In this document: positions 59,814 to 64,000 of the stretch, one piece after another | Position numbering within the stretch: position 1 is the first letter of the stretch | Layout of the letters: each line of letters begins with the position of its first letter | Assembly (NCBI GenBank): GCA_004794785.1 | Contig: SJOL01002364.1 | Coordinates: 61,384-125,383, forward strand | Source of the DNA: Opisthorchis felineus | Taxonomy: Eukaryota; Platyhelminthes; Trematoda; Opisthorchiida; Opisthorchiidae | Length of the DNA: 64,000 nt | Direction: 5' to 3' | Made by a program: the position numbers and the translations under genes | Notes under the pieces: generated by a model | Database searches by the model: none | What the model was told of the DNA's origin: nothing | What the model saw: the letters and a program-made list of their open reading frames with translations, nothing else

Positions 59814-62800
59814 ACGATGTCGTGGAATAAGTCGCCCTTCGATTGTTCGTCTAATTCTGTTGTTGATCAGGCTACCGGTCGCGCTAATCACATGTCTGTT
59901 GTATGCACCTGTACACCTGCATTACACTTATCTATCTAATGTGCTTCAAACTGTGACGTGCAAAAGCGTGGGCAACGAGAACAACAACCGAGTTCAATCA
60001 GTGCGCACCTGGTGTGGAAATGAGATGTTTAACCGTACACAGGACAACCGAAACTTCGGAGGACAGAGCTTACGGATGCGAGTATGTTGCAAGCAATAGC
60101 ATGAGATAGGGGAGGAAAAACTGTGAGAAAAAACATGCATAGAAAATTCAGTCTGAGAAGGATTCTAGGCTTCTAGCTGTGTGGGCAGCAACTATGAATG
60201 CTATCCTGAAGGCCAAGTGAATAACTTTCCATGCTTGCTATATCGGACAAATCTTTGGAAGAGACCTTTTCGCAGCTTTTGAAAGGAGACATTTTCGGTG
60301 GCGATCTCCGAAATATGGCTTGGGGTGATGGTTTGATGGTGAACATATTGATCTGTTTACACACATGAAATGAGATTAGAGAGATATAGAGTGGTGTGAT
60401 GAAAATTCTTTATCCACAGACCTTGACAGGAGGCTAGGCAGTAGTTGTCCTGTGCGACGAATTGTTCTAGACTGCGTAGCAATTTTATAAGGGGAAATTT
60501 TGTGAATTCTACGCAACGCTTTCGGCCAGTGGGAAAGCAGTACAAACAAGCCGAGTCTTCTTAAAAATGGTCAAGTGTTTCTTGAAAACTTCGAAACATT
60601 CGTCTTCTTTCCTTCCACTAGAGTTACAACAATTTCTGAAAGTAACGGGTAATACTCTATATGGTTTATAAAGTGCATTTCGTTCAGCCTTGTAAATGCC
60701 GAAAGAAGCAGACTTTCGTTTCAGAAATGTCAACTCATTCTGGATTTGCGAGGTTTTTACCAACGCAAGGGTTCCGTTGTTCCCCAAAGTAGTCTTCTAA
60801 CACCTTCAAAGTGGATGGCATATTTCATAAGCTTTTCCTGTGTTAGGTTGGGTTATACACCCATTTTATTTGAGGGTCCTTTTAGAAGTCATTTTCGATT
60901 ATTTGGTAAAATATATCCGACGCTTGTAGCTTCTGCATGTCCCTTTATTCCATGTCGGCAACCTGTGTATCTCGAAGACAAGACACTTTTCGTCAGGATC
61001 ATGCTTTGTCCTGTCCATCTCTAGTATTATTATGAGAAGGACGGCACGGGTCAATCGATGTGCATCATATGTATGAGAGTTTGCAGACTTTGCTAAATGT
61101 CAGAATCTAAAAATACCTGCATAACTTTCTCGAAGGAAACTACTCATAACGTTTAGTCTTTCAGCGAAATCGTTTACTTCCGTGGTTTTTATGCCAATCT
61201 TACAACTGGTTGTGCAACCTCAAAAGCGCTGCCGAGACGAAAGGCGTGTGACAAAGGACACAAACAGTGTCTCTTCGAACTCTGCCACCACGCTGTCGAT
61301 GAAGGGAGTGTTCATTCAACTATTAAATTAGACCTAATGAAGCAGGCCATCGGTGTGCACTATGGCAACAATCATCAACATGTTCAGCTTCCTCGGAAGA
61401 CCCAACAGTGAACTCGGTCATCAAATCTTATGACGTTGTTTGAAATCCACCAGTCACGTCACCCATTCTGGCACAGTGGACATAACCAAATTCATGTCGT
61501 AGGATTCTGTGGTCCCGCTGCCTGTAATAAGTGAGTAGGACTGGCGATAGCTAGAGGTGTGTATCTATATTATCCCTTCTGAAATCTATTAGAAAGTGGA
61601 TCACATTGCAGGCATATATTCATTAGTCTTCCGTGACTTATTCAGAACGGTATCGTACCGAATCTTCATGGCAATATGACACTTTGGCTTTAGGAAAGGA
61701 ACGTCTAAGGTGTACGGTCGTGCTCGTATGCATAGTATTCTGCACCTATCATGTTTACCATGATATTGTTCAGCAAAATTCTGCTCAGGCAAAAAGGCAT
61801 AGACTACAGCTCCAAATTACTCACACCGAAAATGTCAAAGACGCTTCTTTAAGTTGCATAAGAGGAGATACACCGTGGGAATAATAAAAGATGTGAGAAT
61901 GAATAATTAGAATCCACATGTAAAATGGTATGATGCAGTACTTATCACACGTAATTTCGTCTAACATAAGTAGGCAATGCTTTGTTTCACATCAATTCAC
62001 GCCACTTGATTTTTATAGTTTACTTCGAACTGTCTTACTGCACGGTCTGTGTAAGCAATCACGGGTGCACTGGGTTTGGTGGAATAACGTTATGGGAACA
62101 GGGGTTTTGAAGGCTTAGCAGATGGCGACGCGATGAAGGCAAGGTAAAAGCACAGAAGGAGGAAGCTATGCGGTCGGATTCCAACCACTCCGGCTGTCTA
62201 GTGAAGTCGAGCACCAGCAAACCACCCAGAGATATAGGAGAATGGTTCGCTTAAAGGGGGCTTCTACGGGCAGCTGAAGCAGTTGCAATCTACTGACACG
62301 ACACCCGGGTTGTCTGTCCATATATATACATATGCTCTTGACCAGTCATGCCGAAATCTCAGGATGGATTGGATCTTCTCACCATTTGTGACTTCTGTTT
62401 TGATGTCAGCTATCTTCCAAAATCAGACAGACTGTCTCACATTGGCGAAAGCCGCCCTGACCTTCGCGCCTCACTGTAAATTTTCTCATTAGTAATACGG
62501 ATCATTCAGAAATGAGTATGATAGTATCAGGTAAAATGTTTACAGATTTCGCTACCCTGCTAGTGTAACTTACTGCAATCCAGGCTCAAGAAGCCGGTTA
62601 GTTTGCGCTAGCCTAAGTCTGATGTGCACATTTGAGGATTGTGATAATCTCACAACTTACAATGGAACAACAAACCTTTTTTACCAGAAAATAAAATTAA
62701 TCGAGGCAAACGAAAAAGCCTAACTAGTTAGGTATACTCGACCCACCTGATTGTTAATCAGATGTGAGTCCTAAACATTGTAAATTAATCGAAAACCGGA

Positions 62801-63890
62801 CCAAACAAAGGAGCAGTTATGAATGCCGTTTTACTGGTTAGATAGTTGATTACTGTTTACTTTTCAGACGCAGTTCCTCAGATTCCAGATCAAATGTGTA
62901 TAACATGCAGGTTTACGGTATTCGTTTTCGCTAAAGATTGTAGTGGTGGGAAGCGCACGAATTAAAGCAAGACAAGCCTTCAGATAGTAGGGGAAGTTGT
63001 TGTCTCCATAAATAAGTATGAATATGACAAGCATATTATCTCACAACGTATTTCGTGCGATTCAGTGAGAAATATTTGGTCAACCTCAGTTAATATCATT
63101 CGCTTGGGACAGTATTTATTTCTTGAATAGACCAAGGTCAGATACTGTAGGATAGATTTCACAGGAAACATGTGCTATTTGTTTATTTCGAGTAATTACT
63201 CTATTCTTCACAAACTATTGAGGTTTTTGAATTAATAAACCTTGCTTGTCTGAAGTGCACGTCATTAACCACGGGAAAATTTTTAGCCTCAAAACGAGAC
63301 TAACTCCCAGCAGTACATCCATATTAGAGATTGACCTCGAAGCATCTGGTTGCAAATTCGGAGAACGACTCAGGTGTGGTGACAAATAATGCGCCGGTGT
63401 AAAAACTGAGCCGCATATCATGCTCATCTAGACTTTAGAGGTGGTGGGCTAGTCTTTTTCTGACACCCGGTGCACTAAAGAAACCGGAACGTCACTGCAG
63501 ACTGTCGTAACAAAGACATTTACTTCACATTCCGCTTTGATAAATTCATCCACGATTTACCGGTGCAGACAAAACAGTAAAAGGCCAACTCACAGGCTTT
63601 CCCATCCAAGCCTCACCGGTCACTGAACCTGTTTGGGTTTGGGTTGTTCCGACCACGTCAGAATAATTAATTCGAATGTATGACTTCCTTTATGGGATTT
63701 TATAGGGTTGCAGCAGGCCTCCAGTGAAAGGATTCCTAAAGCAACTCGGCGGTTGTTGGTCACGATCCTTGCACGAAATTATCAACTACCAGCACATGCA
63801 TACCATTGTTGTATCTGGCAATGTGTATTCGTTGGCGAATGGTGTCCCTTTTGGGCCACACCGAACAACCATTTTCATTCAGCTTACGAT

Positions 63891-64000
63891 CACCAGGACG
63901 GATCGCTCAGTACTTAAGACGCGGACTTACTGACCGGAATGTCCATGGATTGAACCCGACTGCGGCATCTCCACTGCTCCCTTCTAGGCTTGAGCAACCT
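63891..64000 (+). mobile_element. tRNA-derived SINE, cut by the window end
   Basis: Box-A-like gatcgctcagtac (63901-63913) and box B ggattgaaccc (63947-63957) are followed by ctccactgctcccttctagg, the body shared with the copies at 8.1 and 18.0 kb. The tail lies outside the window. Confidence 0.65.

Larger units (their letters stand above)
58751..64000. other. Downstream intergenic region, repeats only
   Basis: About 5.2 kb. I see a minus-strand SINE-like element (59440-59580), a short duplicated segment (59336-59382 and 59767-59813) and a SINE truncated by the window end. No protein-coding exon is convincing. The 134-codon minus-strand frame at 59484-59891 overlaps the SINE and is not protein-like. 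Confidence 0.5.

Overview
The window looks like eukaryotic nuclear DNA, most likely from a parasitic flatworm (digenean trematode). The evidence is sparse coding sequence, long AT-leaning introns beside several introns of only 39-47 nt, degenerate non-LTR and Ty3/gypsy retroelement remnants, tRNA-derived SINE-like repeats, and canonical GT..AG splice sites. The species is not determined. No bacterial-style operons, CRISPR arrays or rRNA genes are seen.

One very large plus-strand gene dominates. I rebuilt it by hand from reading frames, splice sites and codon phase. The model has 37 coding exons from an ATG at about 6721 (start uncertain) to a TGA at 58485-58487, with an AATAAA signal at 58724. 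All successive exon phases agree. It predicts a protein of about 2,300 residues. The core from 15871 to 58487 is well supported. The first four exons (6721-7194 and 13118-13420) are less certain and could belong to a different transcript.

The protein has an N-terminal region of unknown fold. A glycine-rich region follows, first with collagen-like G-X-X triplets (exons at 17530 and 20430), then GG-X repeats (exons at 21842, 27579 and 27787), then another G-X-X stretch (29352). After that come a beta-rich segment with a DGDG-containing acidic loop (30868), a long middle region with recognisable short motifs (38471, 43235, 52028-52460), and a helical C-terminus (54168-58487). From memory this layout matches a family of giant uncharacterised invertebrate proteins carrying the domain called DUF7932. 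No function is known to me, and no database was consulted.

The rest is intronic or intergenic. Positions 1-345 are the 3' end of a non-LTR retrotransposon. 7195-13117 is a long intron with a SINE-like element. 43325-48400 is an intron holding a decayed Ty3/gypsy element (RNase H and integrase remnants) and a 160-bp tandem duplication. Introns at 43.3-48.4, 48.7-51.6 and 54.4-56.0 kb each carry one copy of a dispersed repeat, and one copy ends in an almost perfect 80-bp foldback hairpin. Downstream of the gene (58.7-64 kb) I see only repeats, including a SINE-like copy that runs off the window end.
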